A stretch of 59,371 nucleotides of DNA from assembly GCA_001724025.1 (NCBI GenBank), contig MEDJ01000015.1:1-59371 (forward strand), read 5' to 3'. This stretch comes from Acidobacteria bacterium SCN 69-37. Lineage in GTDB: Bacteria > Acidobacteriota > Vicinamibacteria > Vicinamibacterales > SCN-69-37. How positions within the stretch are numbered: position 1 is the stretch's first letter; each line of letters opens with the position of its first letter. Below are positions 48,724-56,969 of this stretch, one piece after another. The position numbers and the translations under genes were made by a program. Under the pieces are notes generated by a model that made no database searches, was not told the origin of the DNA, and saw only the letters and a list, made by a program, of their open reading frames with translations.

Positions 48724-50826
48724 CTACCCCACGCCGACGAGTCCGAACCGACCTGCCCAGTTCGCGGTCAGATACGACGTCAGCGGGCTGGTCGCGCTCT
48801 CCTCGGCCATCCAGCGTTCGGCTTCGACGCGCGCGAGATCCATCAGCCGGCGGTCGCGCATCAGGTCGCCCACGCGCAGCGACGGCAGGCCTGACTGACG
48901 GGTGCCGAAGAAGTCGCCCGGGCCGCGCAGTTCGAGATCGCGCTCGGCAATCTCGAAGCCATCAGTACTCGCCACCAGCGCATCGATGCGCGCCTGGCTC
49001 GTTTCGCCCATCCGCGGCGGCGACACCAGGACGCACGTCGAGGCCGCAGCGCCCCGCCCCACACGGCCGCGCAACTGGTGCAGTTGTGACAGACCGAATC
49101 GCTCGGCGTGCTCCACCACCATCACCGTCGCGTTCGGCACGTCGACGCCGACCTCTACGACGGTGGTGGCCACCAGGATGTGCACGTCGCCGCGTGCGAA
49201 TGCCGCCATCACGCGTTCCTTCTCGTCCGCCTTGAGCCGTCCGTGCAGCAGGGCGACGTGGTACTGGGGAAAGACCTCCGCCTGGAGATGCTCGGCCATG
49301 GCCGTGGCGGCCTTCAGGTCGACCTTTTCCGAATCCTCGACGAGCGGATAAATCACGTACGCCTGGCGTCCGGCCTCGACGGCTTCGCGCACCAGGGCGT
49401 AGACCTCGTCGCGCCGGGTCTCGCTCCGCGCGATCGTCCGGATCGGCGTGCGACCGGGCGGCAGGCCGCGAATCGTCGAGACGTCGAGATCGCCGAAGGT
49501 GGTGAGCGCCAGCGTGCGCGGAATCGGCGTGGCCGTCATGACCAGCACGTCCGGATTCGTCCCCTTCTCGCGCAGCGCGGCGCGCTGGATCACGCCGAAC
49601 CGGTGCTGCTCGTCGATGATGACCAGACCGAGGGCAGCGAACGCGACGCCCTTCTCGGCCAGCGCGTGCGTGCCCACGACCAGGTTGACGGCCCCACTCG
49701 CGATCTCGGCCAGCGTGGCCCGCCGTTTCGCTGCCGGCACGCTGCCCGTCAGCCGCGCAATCCGGAACCGCGACGCATCGAGCAGCCGGCGAATCGTGAC
49801 GTAGTGCTGATCGGCCAGGATCTCGGTCGGCGCCATGAACGCCACCTGCAGGCCGTTCTCCATCGCGACGATGGCCGCGATCAGCGCGACGATGGTCTTG
49901 CCCGCACCGACGTCGCCCTGCAGCAGCCGGTTCATCGGTTCGGGCTTCTGCATGTCGGCCACGATGGCGCGCAGCGCCTCGCGCTGCCCGTCCGTCAGCT
50001 TGAACGGCAGCACCCGGCGCGCCGACTCGCGGACGCGATCGTCGATGGTGACGGGCTTCGGTTTCCGGTCGCCGCGCTGCCGGGCGCGACGCAACAGGAC
50101 GCCCGCCTGGAACAGGAAGAACTCCTCGAAAATCAGGCGCTGCTGTGCGTCGGTGGCACACGCGTTCAACTGTTCGACGTCGGCGCCGGCCTCCGGGAAG
50201 TGCGCCAGGTGCAGCGCCTCGCGCCGCGACATCAGTTGGCGGGCCCTGCGCACCGTGGCCGGCAGCGGATCGGGCAGATCCGCCGGCAGTTCCGCGAGCA
50301 CGCGGTGCACGAGGCTGCGCTGGATGCGCGGCGTCAGCGTGCCGGCCTTCTCGTACACGGGCACGATCCGGCCCGTGTGAATCGTCGCCTCCGGCTCCTC
50401 GCCGTCGTCGCGCAGGATCTCGTAGTCGGGGTTGCTGATCTGGAGTCCCTGGCGGAACTCGACGGGCCCGAACAGCACGACGTGCTGACCCGGCTGGAAG
50501 ACATCGCGCAGGAACGCCTGGTTCGGGAACACCGCGCGCGTCACGCCGCTCGCGTCCCGTACGGCCAGTTCGAACAGGCGGAAGCCGGGCCGGCGCGTGG
50601 GGCGGATGCCGGACGTCACGACCTCGCCGATGATCGTGGTCGTCTGCCCCGGCCGCATCCGGGCGATCGGGACGACGTCGGCGCGGTTCTCGTAGCGGCG
50701 CGGCAGACGCAGCAGCAGATCTTCGACCGTGTGGACGCCAATCCGCTCGAAGTCCGCGGCACGGCGTGGGCCCACGCCTTTCAGGAACTGCAGCGGCGTG
50801 GCCAGGGGATCGGTGACAGCCGGCAC
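48724..50826 (-). CDS. recG: ATP-dependent DNA helicase RecG
   Basis: The 700-residue protein starts at GTG 50826 (VPAVTDPLATPLQFLKGVGP). The N-terminal wedge/OB domain includes LRLPRRYENR and an OB fold (TIIGEVVTSG). The helicase core has LLQGDVGAGKTIVALIAAI (Walker A), VIIDEQHRFGVIQR (DEQH box), and FGLSQLHQLRGRVGRG (motif VI). A C-terminal ERDLELRGPGDFFGTRQSG completes it. RecG remodels stalled forks and branched DNA. The length is that of typical RecG. Confidence 0.97.
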   Translation of the reverse strand: MPAVTDPLATPLQFLKGVGPRRAADFERIGVHTVEDLLLRLPRRYENRADVVPIARMRPGQTTTIIGEVVTSGIRPTRRPGFRLFELAVRDASGVTRAVFPNQAFLRDVFQPGQHVVLFGPVEFRQGLQISNPDYEILRDDGEEPEATIHTGRIVPVYEKAGTLTPRIQRSLVHRVLAELPADLPDPLPATVRRARQLMSRREALHLAHFPEAGADVEQLNACATDAQQRLIFEEFFLFQAGVLLRRARQRGDRKPKPVTIDDRVRESARRVLPFKLTDGQREALRAIVADMQKPEPMNRLLQGDVGAGKTIVALIAAIVAMENGLQVAFMAPTEILADQHYVTIRRLLDASRFRIARLTGSVPAAKRRATLAEIASGAVNLVVGTHALAEKGVAFAALGLVIIDEQHRFGVIQRAALREKGTNPDVLVMTATPIPRTLALTTFGDLDVSTIRGLPPGRTPIRTIARSETRRDEVYALVREAVEAGRQAYVIYPLVEDSEKVDLKAATAMAEHLQAEVFPQYHVALLHGRLKADEKERVMAAFARGDVHILVATTVVEVGVDVPNATVMVVEHAERFGLSQLHQLRGRVGRGAAASTCVLVSPPRMGETSQARIDALVASTDGFEIAERDLELRGPGDFFGTRQSGLPSLRVGDLMRDRRLMDLARVEAERWMAEESATSPLTSYLTANWAGRFGLVGVG

Positions 50827-50831
50827 GTGGG

Positions 50832-51440
50832 TTATTGCACCACCGTCGCGCGGCCGGGCATCGTTTCCACGGATCGGATGGCCGAGGGGAGGGTGAACGG
50901 CTCGTCGAGCTGGAAGCCGCGCGGATAGTCTTCGCTGCGCGTGTAGAACGCCAGGATCTCCTGCAGGACGGCCTTCGGGATGGTGACCCCGCCGAGCGTC
51001 GCATTGGCCAGCCGGAAGACGCCGCGACCGCTCGCGGCCTCGAGCGTGCCGACAGCCGTGACCTCTGTCTTGCCCCCGAGGTAGGCGAGTGGATCGAGCC
51101 AGCCGCGCTCCTTCGGCTTCAGCGCCAGGTCGAGATCGACGATGGCCCGCGCACGCACCTGGCCGGCGCGATCGATCGTCACCCGCGGATCGACGACGCC
51201 GGCCGGCAGGAACTCCGGACCGTTGACACGAAAGTACGCATTCACCTCGCGTTCGGTGAACGACGTCCGCTGGATCGGCATCGGGACCTTCGAGGCCGGC
51301 AGTTCGCCGCGCGTGACGATCGCGATGATCTTGCGCTGCATGCTCGCGGCATCGGCGCGGGCCGCCGCATCCTGGGCCGGCGCCGCGGCACTGCCCGCCA
51401 GGAGCACGACACTGGCCATCGCCCACGGTACGACTCGCAT
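50832..51440 (-). CDS. Exported protein of unknown function
   Basis: About 202 residues from ATG 51440 (MRVVPWAMASVVLLAG), with a signal peptide cut near APAQ. The mature part contains FTEREVNAYFRVNGPEFLPA, then LDLDLALKPKERGWLDPLAY and LGGKTEVTAVGTLEAASGRG. It looks like a mostly beta lipid- or ligand-binding fold (LmeA/DUF2993-like), but this is a weak resemblance. It ends 6 nt before recG, so the two genes are probably co-transcribed. Confidence 0.6.
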   Translation of the reverse strand: MRVVPWAMASVVLLAGSAAAPAQDAAARADAASMQRKIIAIVTRGELPASKVPMPIQRTSFTEREVNAYFRVNGPEFLPAGVVDPRVTIDRAGQVRARAIVDLDLALKPKERGWLDPLAYLGGKTEVTAVGTLEAASGRGVFRLANATLGGVTIPKAVLQEILAFYTRSEDYPRGFQLDEPFTLPSAIRSVETMPGRATVVQ

Positions 51441-51509
51441 GGCGCTATTGTACGGCGGCACGGCGGCGGGCACGCATCGCAGGGGACGGCCGGCGGTCCG
51501 TTCGCCTTC

Positions 51510-52442
51510 TCACAGCCGGGCCATCACCTCGGCCAGGGTGGGCAGGCCAGCCTGCGCGCCGACCGCGCGGCAATTGAGAGCCCCGGTGACGTTGGCAAAT
51601 CGGAGGATGTCCTCGAGCGGTGCCTCGGAGCCCAGGTGGATGAGCGCCGTCGCAAATCCGGCCCTGAACGCGTCGCCGGCACCCGTGGTATCGACCACGT
51701 CGACAGGCACGCCTGATGTCGCGATCGTCTGGCCGTTGCACCAGGCCAGCGAGCCGGCGGCCCCGCGTGTCGCGACGATAACGGCAGCGTGCCGGCAGTG
51801 GACGGTCAGCCGCGCAAGGCCGGTCTCCAGGTCCGTCGTCGCTGTCCGGGTCGCGACGAACGGCTCGGGCACGATCGCGACGTCCACGCGCGAGAGGATC
51901 GCGTCGACATCTGGCGTGACCTGGTCCACATCACTGATGCTGACCACGCCCGCGGCCCGAGCCCGATCGAGCGCGCGCAGGGCCGCGGCCGGCTGCGTCG
52001 CGTCGACGAGCAGGATCCGCGCGTCCACGATCGCGGCGTCCGGCACATCGACGGCGGCCAGCACCAGCGCCAGATCGCGTCGTTCGAGCACCGTGCGTTC
52101 GCCGGCGGCATCGACGAGGATCACGGCCATCCGTCCCGGGATGCCGCGCCGGATCGTCGCCACCACCTCCACGCCGGCGGCGTCGAGCGGCGCGCGAGCG
52201 CGCGTGGACCACTCGTCGGTCCCGAACACGCCGATGTAGCGTGTGCGCAGACCCAGCCGGGCGCTGCCGAGTGCCGCCGTGGCCATCTGCCCTCCCGGCT
52301 CGAGACGGAAATCCCGGAGCGGCTGCTTGCTCGCGGTCGCAACGCCCGGCTCGACCACGGCGACGAGGTCCAGACTGTTCTCGCCGAGCGTGACGAGATC
52401 GATTGCTCGTGTCGGCGGCGGGAGCGTCAACGGCAGGCGCAT
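51510..52442 (-). CDS. PfkB-family carbohydrate kinase
   Basis: The 310-residue protein from ATG 52442 has the ribokinase start IDLVTLGENSLDLVAVVEPG, PGGQMATAALGSARLG (substrate site) and the C-terminal VDVVDTTGAGDAFRAGFATA with the catalytic Asp and anion hole. The substrate could be a sugar or nucleoside; no neighbour points to one. A divergent 211-bp gap separates it from a PilZ gene. Confidence 0.9.
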   Translation of the reverse strand: MRLPLTLPPPTRAIDLVTLGENSLDLVAVVEPGVATASKQPLRDFRLEPGGQMATAALGSARLGLRTRYIGVFGTDEWSTRARAPLDAAGVEVVATIRRGIPGRMAVILVDAAGERTVLERRDLALVLAAVDVPDAAIVDARILLVDATQPAAALRALDRARAAGVVSISDVDQVTPDVDAILSRVDVAIVPEPFVATRTATTDLETGLARLTVHCRHAAVIVATRGAAGSLAWCNGQTIATSGVPVDVVDTTGAGDAFRAGFATALIHLGSEAPLEDILRFANVTGALNCRAVGAQAGLPTLAEVMARL

Positions 52443-52653
52443 GGCAGAGGCTCGAGGGATCGACGAATCAGCGCGGGCGATCGTCGACGCACCATTCCGG
52501 TACTCCGGCCACAGTTCTGTGATCCCGGATGCGGAAATCGACAGGGTGGCCGTCCCGCCGTCGTCCGGAGTCACTGGGAACGAATCGAGCGCCACTGGTA
52601 CGTCGTTTGCTCATTTTTGCCGCTGTTCCCTGCCAGGAGTGCCGCCGATCGCC

Positions 52654-53028
52654 ATGCGTCTGCCCCCTTCGCCCCGGCCGTTCCGCTCACGTCGGCGGTA
52701 TCCGCGCATCGAGGTGCTGGGCGTCATCGACGGCCATCGGGTGCCGCTCGATGTGCCGCTGACCGTCCGTGACCTCAGTCAGGGCGGATTCTCGGCCGAG
52801 AGTGCCGTCCCGTTTCCGCCGGGCACGCACCATCATTTCCGATTCACGACGGCAATGGCGCAGGAAGTGACGCTCGTGGCCACGGCGGTCCACTGCCGAC
52901 TGGCCAGCGCGGGCGCCGACGGCCAGTTTACCTACATCTCGGGATTCGAGTTCCACAGCGACGAGACGACAGACGCGGCGATCGAGACGTTGATCGACAC
53001 GCTCGCGTCCGTGCTCTCGATGGATTGA
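52654..53028 (+). CDS. PilZ-domain protein (2)
   Basis: This 124-residue protein is one PilZ domain: RSRRRYPRIEVLGVIDGHRV at the start and VRDLSQGGFSAES, the Asp-x-Ser-x-x-Gly motif, intact here. Both c-di-GMP contact motifs are present, so it is a better candidate for ligand binding than its paralog at 10585. ATG 52654 is chosen; a GGAG lies about 15 nt upstream, a little far. It is a single gene with the divergent kinase behind it. Confidence 0.85.
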   Translation: MRLPPSPRPFRSRRRYPRIEVLGVIDGHRVPLDVPLTVRDLSQGGFSAESAVPFPPGTHHHFRFTTAMAQEVTLVATAVHCRLASAGADGQFTYISGFEFHSDETTDAAIETLIDTLASVLSMD

Positions 53029-53312
53029 CCGGCGGCACGGCTGCGCAGCCGCGCTACGACTGGCAGCCCGGCACGGTCTTCGGCGCCCTGGACTTCGGCC
53101 CCAGGCGGTGCGCCGCCGATCGAGTCGGCGCGATCTGCTGCGCGAGTTCAACCGCGTCGCGCAGCGCTGCGCACGACGCCGGATATACCGAGGCGTGCGA
53201 CGCGATCCCTTCCGCGTGGACACCCGGGACCGGCCAGGCGTCGCGAGCCTCCGGAGTCTTCGGCTCGAGAACCGTCTCAGCGTCGTCGGCTTCCCCGCGG
53301 TTCTCGCGTGCC
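53029..53312. other. Intergenic region, no gene recognised
   Basis: The stretch between the PilZ gene and fabV (284 bp) contains a 14-nt palindrome CGGCTGCGCAGCCG at 53038-53051 that could end transcription of the PilZ gene (no T run follows). An open frame on the minus strand here has no recognisable features and I do not count it as a gene. Confidence 0.4.
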
Positions 53313-54509
53313 CTACCTCGCGCTGTCGGCCCCGTCGAGCGGCGAAACGTCGCGGTCGTAGTCGACACCGTCGACGCCGAAGCCGAAGATGCGCAGGAAT
53401 TCCTCGCGATAGCCGGTCAGATCCGACAGGTCCATCAGGTTTTCCGTCGTCACCGCCTCCCAGCGACGACGCACTTCGGCCTGCACGTCCGGACGCATTT
53501 CCCAATCGTCGACGCGCCAGCGGCCGACCTCGTCGGTGAGGATCCGGCGATCGCCGAACACGGCGGCACGAAACAGTCTGTCGATCTGGTCCTGGCAGTC
53601 CTCGTGCAGCCCCTGCTCCTTCATTACCTTGAAGAGCAGCGACAGATACAGCGGGATCGCGGGAATTGCGGAACTGGCTTGCGTGACCACTGCCTTGAGC
53701 ACGGCCACGCGCGCGTCACCCGACAGCGGCGCCAGCGCCGTCCTGATGGCCTTGCCCGCGCGGTCGAGATCCTCTTTCGCCCGGCCCAGCGTCCCGGCCC
53801 AGTAGACGGGCCACGTCAGCTCACTGCCGATGTAGGTGTAGGCCACGGTCCGGAACCCGGGATTCAGCAGGCCGCGCGCCTGCAGCCGCGCGATCCAGCG
53901 CTCCCAGTCTTCGCCGCCCATCACCTTGACCGTCGCGCGAATCTCCTCGTCGGTGGCCACGGGCACGTCGATGTCCTGCACCACGCCCCGCTCGACGTGC
54001 AGCGTCTTGAGCCGGGCGGGTTCGCCCACGGCCTTGATGGCACTGCGATACAGCGTGCCGGTGTCGGGATCGCGCCGCACCGGCGACGCCAGGCTGTAGA
54101 CGAGCAGGTCGATGCCGCCGAGATCCGCCGCGATGATGTCGGCGATTTCCGCCTTTGTCTCGTCCGAGAACGCGTCGGCGCTCACCGACCGCGCGTAGAG
54201 CCCGGCGTCGCGCGCCAGGTCGTCGAAGGCGCGGCTGTTGTACCAGCCGGCCGATGCCGTGGCTTCGGCAGTCGGCTCCTTCTCGAACGACAGCGACAGC
54301 GTCCTGGCGCCGCCCCCGAAGGCCGCCGTGATGCGGGACGCGAGGCCGTAGCCGGCCGATCCGCCGACGACGAGCACGGATTTCGGCGTCCCGGTCCGAT
54401 CGACGGGCCGTGCCTGGGTACGGGCGATTTGTTCGGTGACGAGTTGCCGGCACCCGGTCGGGTGCGCGGTGGTGCAGATGAAGCCGCGAATCTTGGGAGT
54501 GATGATCAT
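53313..54509 (-). CDS. fabV: Trans-2-enoyl-CoA / enoyl-ACP reductase FabV
   Basis: The 398-residue protein from ATG 54509 begins MIITPKIRGFICTTAHPTGC, the FabV/TER start. It has KSVLVVGGSAGYGLASRITA (NADH site), LVYSLASPVRRDPDTG, and YTYIGSELTWPVYWAGTLGR followed by AK, which contains the family's catalytic Tyr and Lys. FabV reduces trans-2-enoyl-ACP in fatty acid synthesis and is naturally resistant to triclosan. No other fab genes are near. Confidence 0.95.
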   Translation of the reverse strand: MIITPKIRGFICTTAHPTGCRQLVTEQIARTQARPVDRTGTPKSVLVVGGSAGYGLASRITAAFGGGARTLSLSFEKEPTAEATASAGWYNSRAFDDLARDAGLYARSVSADAFSDETKAEIADIIAADLGGIDLLVYSLASPVRRDPDTGTLYRSAIKAVGEPARLKTLHVERGVVQDIDVPVATDEEIRATVKVMGGEDWERWIARLQARGLLNPGFRTVAYTYIGSELTWPVYWAGTLGRAKEDLDRAGKAIRTALAPLSGDARVAVLKAVVTQASSAIPAIPLYLSLLFKVMKEQGLHEDCQDQIDRLFRAAVFGDRRILTDEVGRWRVDDWEMRPDVQAEVRRRWEAVTTENLMDLSDLTGYREEFLRIFGFGVDGVDYDRDVSPLDGADSAR

Positions 54510-54624
54510 AGGGATCGGCCGCGTCGAACGGCCGCGCCAGTATACCCGCCCGTCGTCCCTACACATCCACGCGTGACGCCACCCTCGACCATCGCACGGC
54601 CCGGCTCCTGCCCGCTGTGGCGCC

Positions 54625-54633
54625 TGCTATAAT
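54625..54633 (+). promoter_or_regulatory. Extended -10 promoter of glyA
   Basis: TGCTATAAT is a perfect -10 box with a TGn extension, 7 nt before the riboswitch. Extended promoters need no good -35 box, and none is seen. Confidence 0.7.
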
Positions 54634-54640
54634 CCGGCCC

Positions 54641-54720
54641 ACGTAACTGGCGCTGCACGACTGCAGAGGTGGAACCGACCACCGGGAAGCGTCCCTCACT
54701 ACGCCGTGCGCCTGGGTGTA
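54641..54720 (+). promoter_or_regulatory. ZTP riboswitch (pfl motif) of glyA
   Basis: The conserved letters of the pfl motif are present in order: GTAACTGGCG, then GGTGGAACCGACCACCGGG with AAGCG, then GTGCGCCTGGG. GGTGG and CCACC form a stem, and CGCCTGGG is the conserved 3' block. ZTP/ZMP accumulates when 10-formyl-folate is low; the riboswitch then turns on glyA to restore one-carbon units. The glyA ribosome site (GAGGAGGA, 54729-54736) lies 9 nt downstream, so control may be at translation. Confidence 0.87.
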
Positions 54721-54741
54721 GTGGCATCGAGGAGGACGCCC

Positions 54742-55998
54742 GTGCACGTACCCGCACTTCCTGCCCTGACTATCGTCGATCCCCAACTGGCCGCGCTCGT
54801 GCGGGCCGAAGCGACTCGGCAGCACGAGACCCTGCGCATGATCGCGTCGGAGAACTACGTGTCGGCCGCCGTACTCGACGCCACCGGCACGATCCTCACG
54901 AACAAGTATTCGGAGGGGTATCCGGGCAGGCGCTACTACGAGGGGCAACGGTTCATCGATCCCATCGAGACCCTGGCCATCGATCGCGCGCGGACGCTGT
55001 TCGGCGTCGATCACGTCAACGTCCAGCCCTATTCCGGCTCACCGGCGAACCTGGCGGTCTACCTGGCGTTTCTCGAGCCCGGCGACACCGTGATGGGCAT
55101 GGCACTCCCCATGGGCGGTCACCTCACGCACGGCTGGTCCGTGTCGGCCACCGGGCGCTGGTTCCGCGCCGTGCAGTACGGCGTGCGGCGCGACACCGGG
55201 CGTGTCGATCTGGACGAGATGCGCGATCTCGCCCGCCGCGAGCGCCCGAAGCTGATCTTCTGCGGCGGCACCGCCATGCCGCGCACGATCGACTTCCCCG
55301 CCTTTGCTTCGATTGCGCGCGACGTCGGCGCTGTGCTCGTGGCTGATATCGCACACATCGCGGGTCTGGTGGCCGGCGGCGCACACCCCTCGCCCGTCGG
55401 ACACGCCGACGTCATCTCGACGACGACACACAAGACGCTGAGGGGACCGCGGGGCGCCATGCTGATGTGCACGGCCGCGCATGCCAGAGCCATCGACAAG
55501 GCGGTGTTCCCCGGCCTTCAGGGCGGTCCGCACAACCACACGACGGCGGCGATTGCCGTCGCGCTGCACGAAGCCGCGCAGCCGTCGTTCCGCGACTACG
55601 CGCGCCAGATCGTCGCGAACGCGCAGGCGCTGGCCGAGGCGCTGCTCGCGCGCGGGTTCGACCTGATCTCGGGCGGCACGGACAATCACCTGATCCTGAT
55701 CGACCTGACGAACAAGGGCCTGGGCGGCAAGCCCGCGGCGGCCGCGCTCGATCGTGCCGGTATCGAGTTGAACTACAACACCGTGCCTTACGACACGCGC
55801 AAGCCGTTCGATCCCTCCGGCATCCGGCTCGGGACGGCCGCGCTGACCACACGCGGCCTGCGCGAATCACACATGCCGGACATTGCGCGCTGGATGGACG
55901 AGGCGATCGCCGCCCGCCGCCGCGACGACGAGACGTCTCTGGACCGGATCGCGGCCGAGATTCGTGAACTGCTGATCGACTTCCCACTGCCGTGCTGA
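54742..55998 (+). CDS. glyA: Serine hydroxymethyltransferase GlyA
   Basis: The 418-residue PLP enzyme makes glycine and methylene-folate from serine. GTG 54742 follows GAGGAGGA at ideal spacing. Features: RMIASENYVSAAVL, YSEGYPGRRYYEGQ, VNVQPYSGSPANLAVYL, the PLP lysine region VISTTTHKTLRGPRGAML, and FPGLQGGPHNHTTAAIAV. The length is normal. It is controlled by the ZTP riboswitch just upstream. A palindromic repeat and a small membrane gene follow. Confidence 0.97.
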   Translation: MHVPALPALTIVDPQLAALVRAEATRQHETLRMIASENYVSAAVLDATGTILTNKYSEGYPGRRYYEGQRFIDPIETLAIDRARTLFGVDHVNVQPYSGSPANLAVYLAFLEPGDTVMGMALPMGGHLTHGWSVSATGRWFRAVQYGVRRDTGRVDLDEMRDLARRERPKLIFCGGTAMPRTIDFPAFASIARDVGAVLVADIAHIAGLVAGGAHPSPVGHADVISTTTHKTLRGPRGAMLMCTAAHARAIDKAVFPGLQGGPHNHTTAAIAVALHEAAQPSFRDYARQIVANAQALAEALLARGFDLISGGTDNHLILIDLTNKGLGGKPAAAALDRAGIELNYNTVPYDTRKPFDPSGIRLGTAALTTRGLRESHMPDIARWMDEAIAARRRDDETSLDRIAAEIRELLIDFPLPC

Positions 55999-56047
55999 AC
56001 GCCTGAGTCGAGCGGCAGGCGCAAAGGACGCGCTGCGTCTTTCAATC

Positions 56048-56074
56048 CCCCGGGGCTGAAGCCCCGGGGATCCG
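56048..56074. repeat. REP-like palindrome (copy 2)
   Basis: CCCCGGGGC-TGAA-GCCCCGGGG followed by ATCCG. It matches the inner hairpin at 46129-46155 except for one base pair, which changed on both sides (A-T to G-C). It lies 50 nt after glyA and could act as its terminator, but no T run follows. Confidence 0.8.
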
Positions 56075-56153
56075 TTCTGTCTGGCGGTATGACGATCGCA
56101 GCCTTGGTTGCTATGCAGGATAGACTCGGCGCTACAAGGGAGGGCGACCCATC

Positions 56154-56465
56154 GTGACTGTTCTCACCGTCTTCGCCGTGCTCGTCGTCGTGATCGCTGT
56201 TTCCTGGTACTCGCAATATGGCGCGTTCGGGGTGCGTCGCGGCCCGCTCTGGCCCGCCTTTTCAGGCACGTTCGCGTCGATGCTGTTCCTGGGCGCGGGC
56301 GTTGCCGGCTACAACCTCAACAGACACGAGCGCTTCGTGGAAGCCACATCGTGGCGCGACGGCGTCATCTGGTGGGAAGTCTGGATCGGCATCGCCCTCC
56401 TCGTGTTCGCCGTCGCCATGTGGCGTCGAGGGCTGCGAGGCCTCGCGCCGGCGAGCCAGCTGTGA
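56154..56465 (+). CDS. Small membrane protein of unknown function
   Basis: The 103-residue protein starts at GTG 56154, with GGGAGGG about 9 nt upstream. It has three hydrophobic segments (VLTVFAVLVVVIAVSWYSQY, ASMLFLGAGVAGYN, WWEVWIGIALLVFAVAMW) and a final basic stretch, so it probably spans the inner membrane three times. It has no recognisable motif. It follows glyA by 155 bp. Confidence 0.6.
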   Translation: MTVLTVFAVLVVVIAVSWYSQYGAFGVRRGPLWPAFSGTFASMLFLGAGVAGYNLNRHERFVEATSWRDGVIWWEVWIGIALLVFAVAMWRRGLRGLAPASQL

Positions 56466-56706
56466 CCGGCGAGTGAGCGACGTGTTCGCGTCAAGCCCCA
56501 CGTCTCTCGCCCCTGGGAATCAGGCCTTTCGCAGACCCACAGGTCCGGAGACCGTGTGCGGCACGGGATCGAGCCGGTACGTTAAGATTCTGACACGTCG
56601 CAGGTTGCGCGGCTCTCTATAGCGCAGACACCTCTGGCCTCCAAACGGCAACAGTGACCGCAACGCGGGCGGCGGAAACTGTCCGTCAGCCAAGGAGGTG
56701 GTATGC
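56466..56706. other. Intergenic region at the start of the accessory segment
   Basis: No gene is seen on either strand. The only clear element is the ribosome site AAGGAGGT at its end, serving the next small gene. The change from conserved genes to accessory genes happens here. Confidence 0.5.
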
Positions 56707-56856
56707 GTGAGCGAGCAGGATAAGAACGAAAAAGCCCCTGCGGGCTTCCACTTCATTTTCGTGAAGTGGATCACTCGCAAGGGCGTCCTGGTCTATCCGC
56801 CAAAGGGCCAGAAGGCGTGGAAGCTCAAGGTCCCTGATAAGCGGAAGGCCGCCTAA
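56707..56856 (+). CDS. 49-residue basic protein of unknown function
   Basis: GTG 56707 lies 8 nt after AAGGAGGT (56691-56698), one of the best ribosome sites of the window. The product starts VSEQDKNEKAPAGFHFIFVK and continues WITRKGVLVYPPKGQKAWKL, ending with KVPDKRKAA. It is basic and contains a Trp-Ile-Thr core with aromatic residues, like small proteins I have seen near mobile elements, though I cannot name a family. A strong terminator follows 50 nt later, so this is a self-contained unit next to the IS1595 transposase. Confidence 0.65.
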   Translation: MSEQDKNEKAPAGFHFIFVKWITRKGVLVYPPKGQKAWKLKVPDKRKAA

Positions 56857-56906
56857 CAAGGCGAACACTAGCACGCTTGGTCACGATGTACAAGCAAAAC
56901 TAGGGC

Positions 56907-56949
56907 GAAGGCCGGAACTTCAGCGATGGGGTTCCGGCCCTTCGTTTTT
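56907..56949 (+). terminator. Rho-independent terminator
   Basis: GAAGGCCGGAAC (56907-56918) pairs with GTTCCGGCCCTTC (56931-56943) with one bulged base, followed by five T. It ends transcription of the 49-residue gene and isolates it from the transposase gene. Confidence 0.87.
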
Positions 56950-56969
56950 GGGTCTGCATGTGTGTCCTG

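Noticed and set aside
48130..51426. Extra long N-terminal part of the RecG frame
   Set aside because: The first 200 residues come from reading the neighbouring exported-protein gene in the wrong frame. GTG 50826 gives the standard RecG length.
53038..53051. Palindrome CGGCTGCGCAGCCG as a third member of the REP-like family
   Set aside because: It lacks the TGAA loop and the trailing ATCCG of the other two copies; it is more likely a chance GC-rich palindrome or a weak terminator.
53054..53368. Possible 104-residue gene on the minus strand between the PilZ gene and fabV
   Set aside because: No family motif, no ribosome site, and part of it overlaps fabV in another frame.
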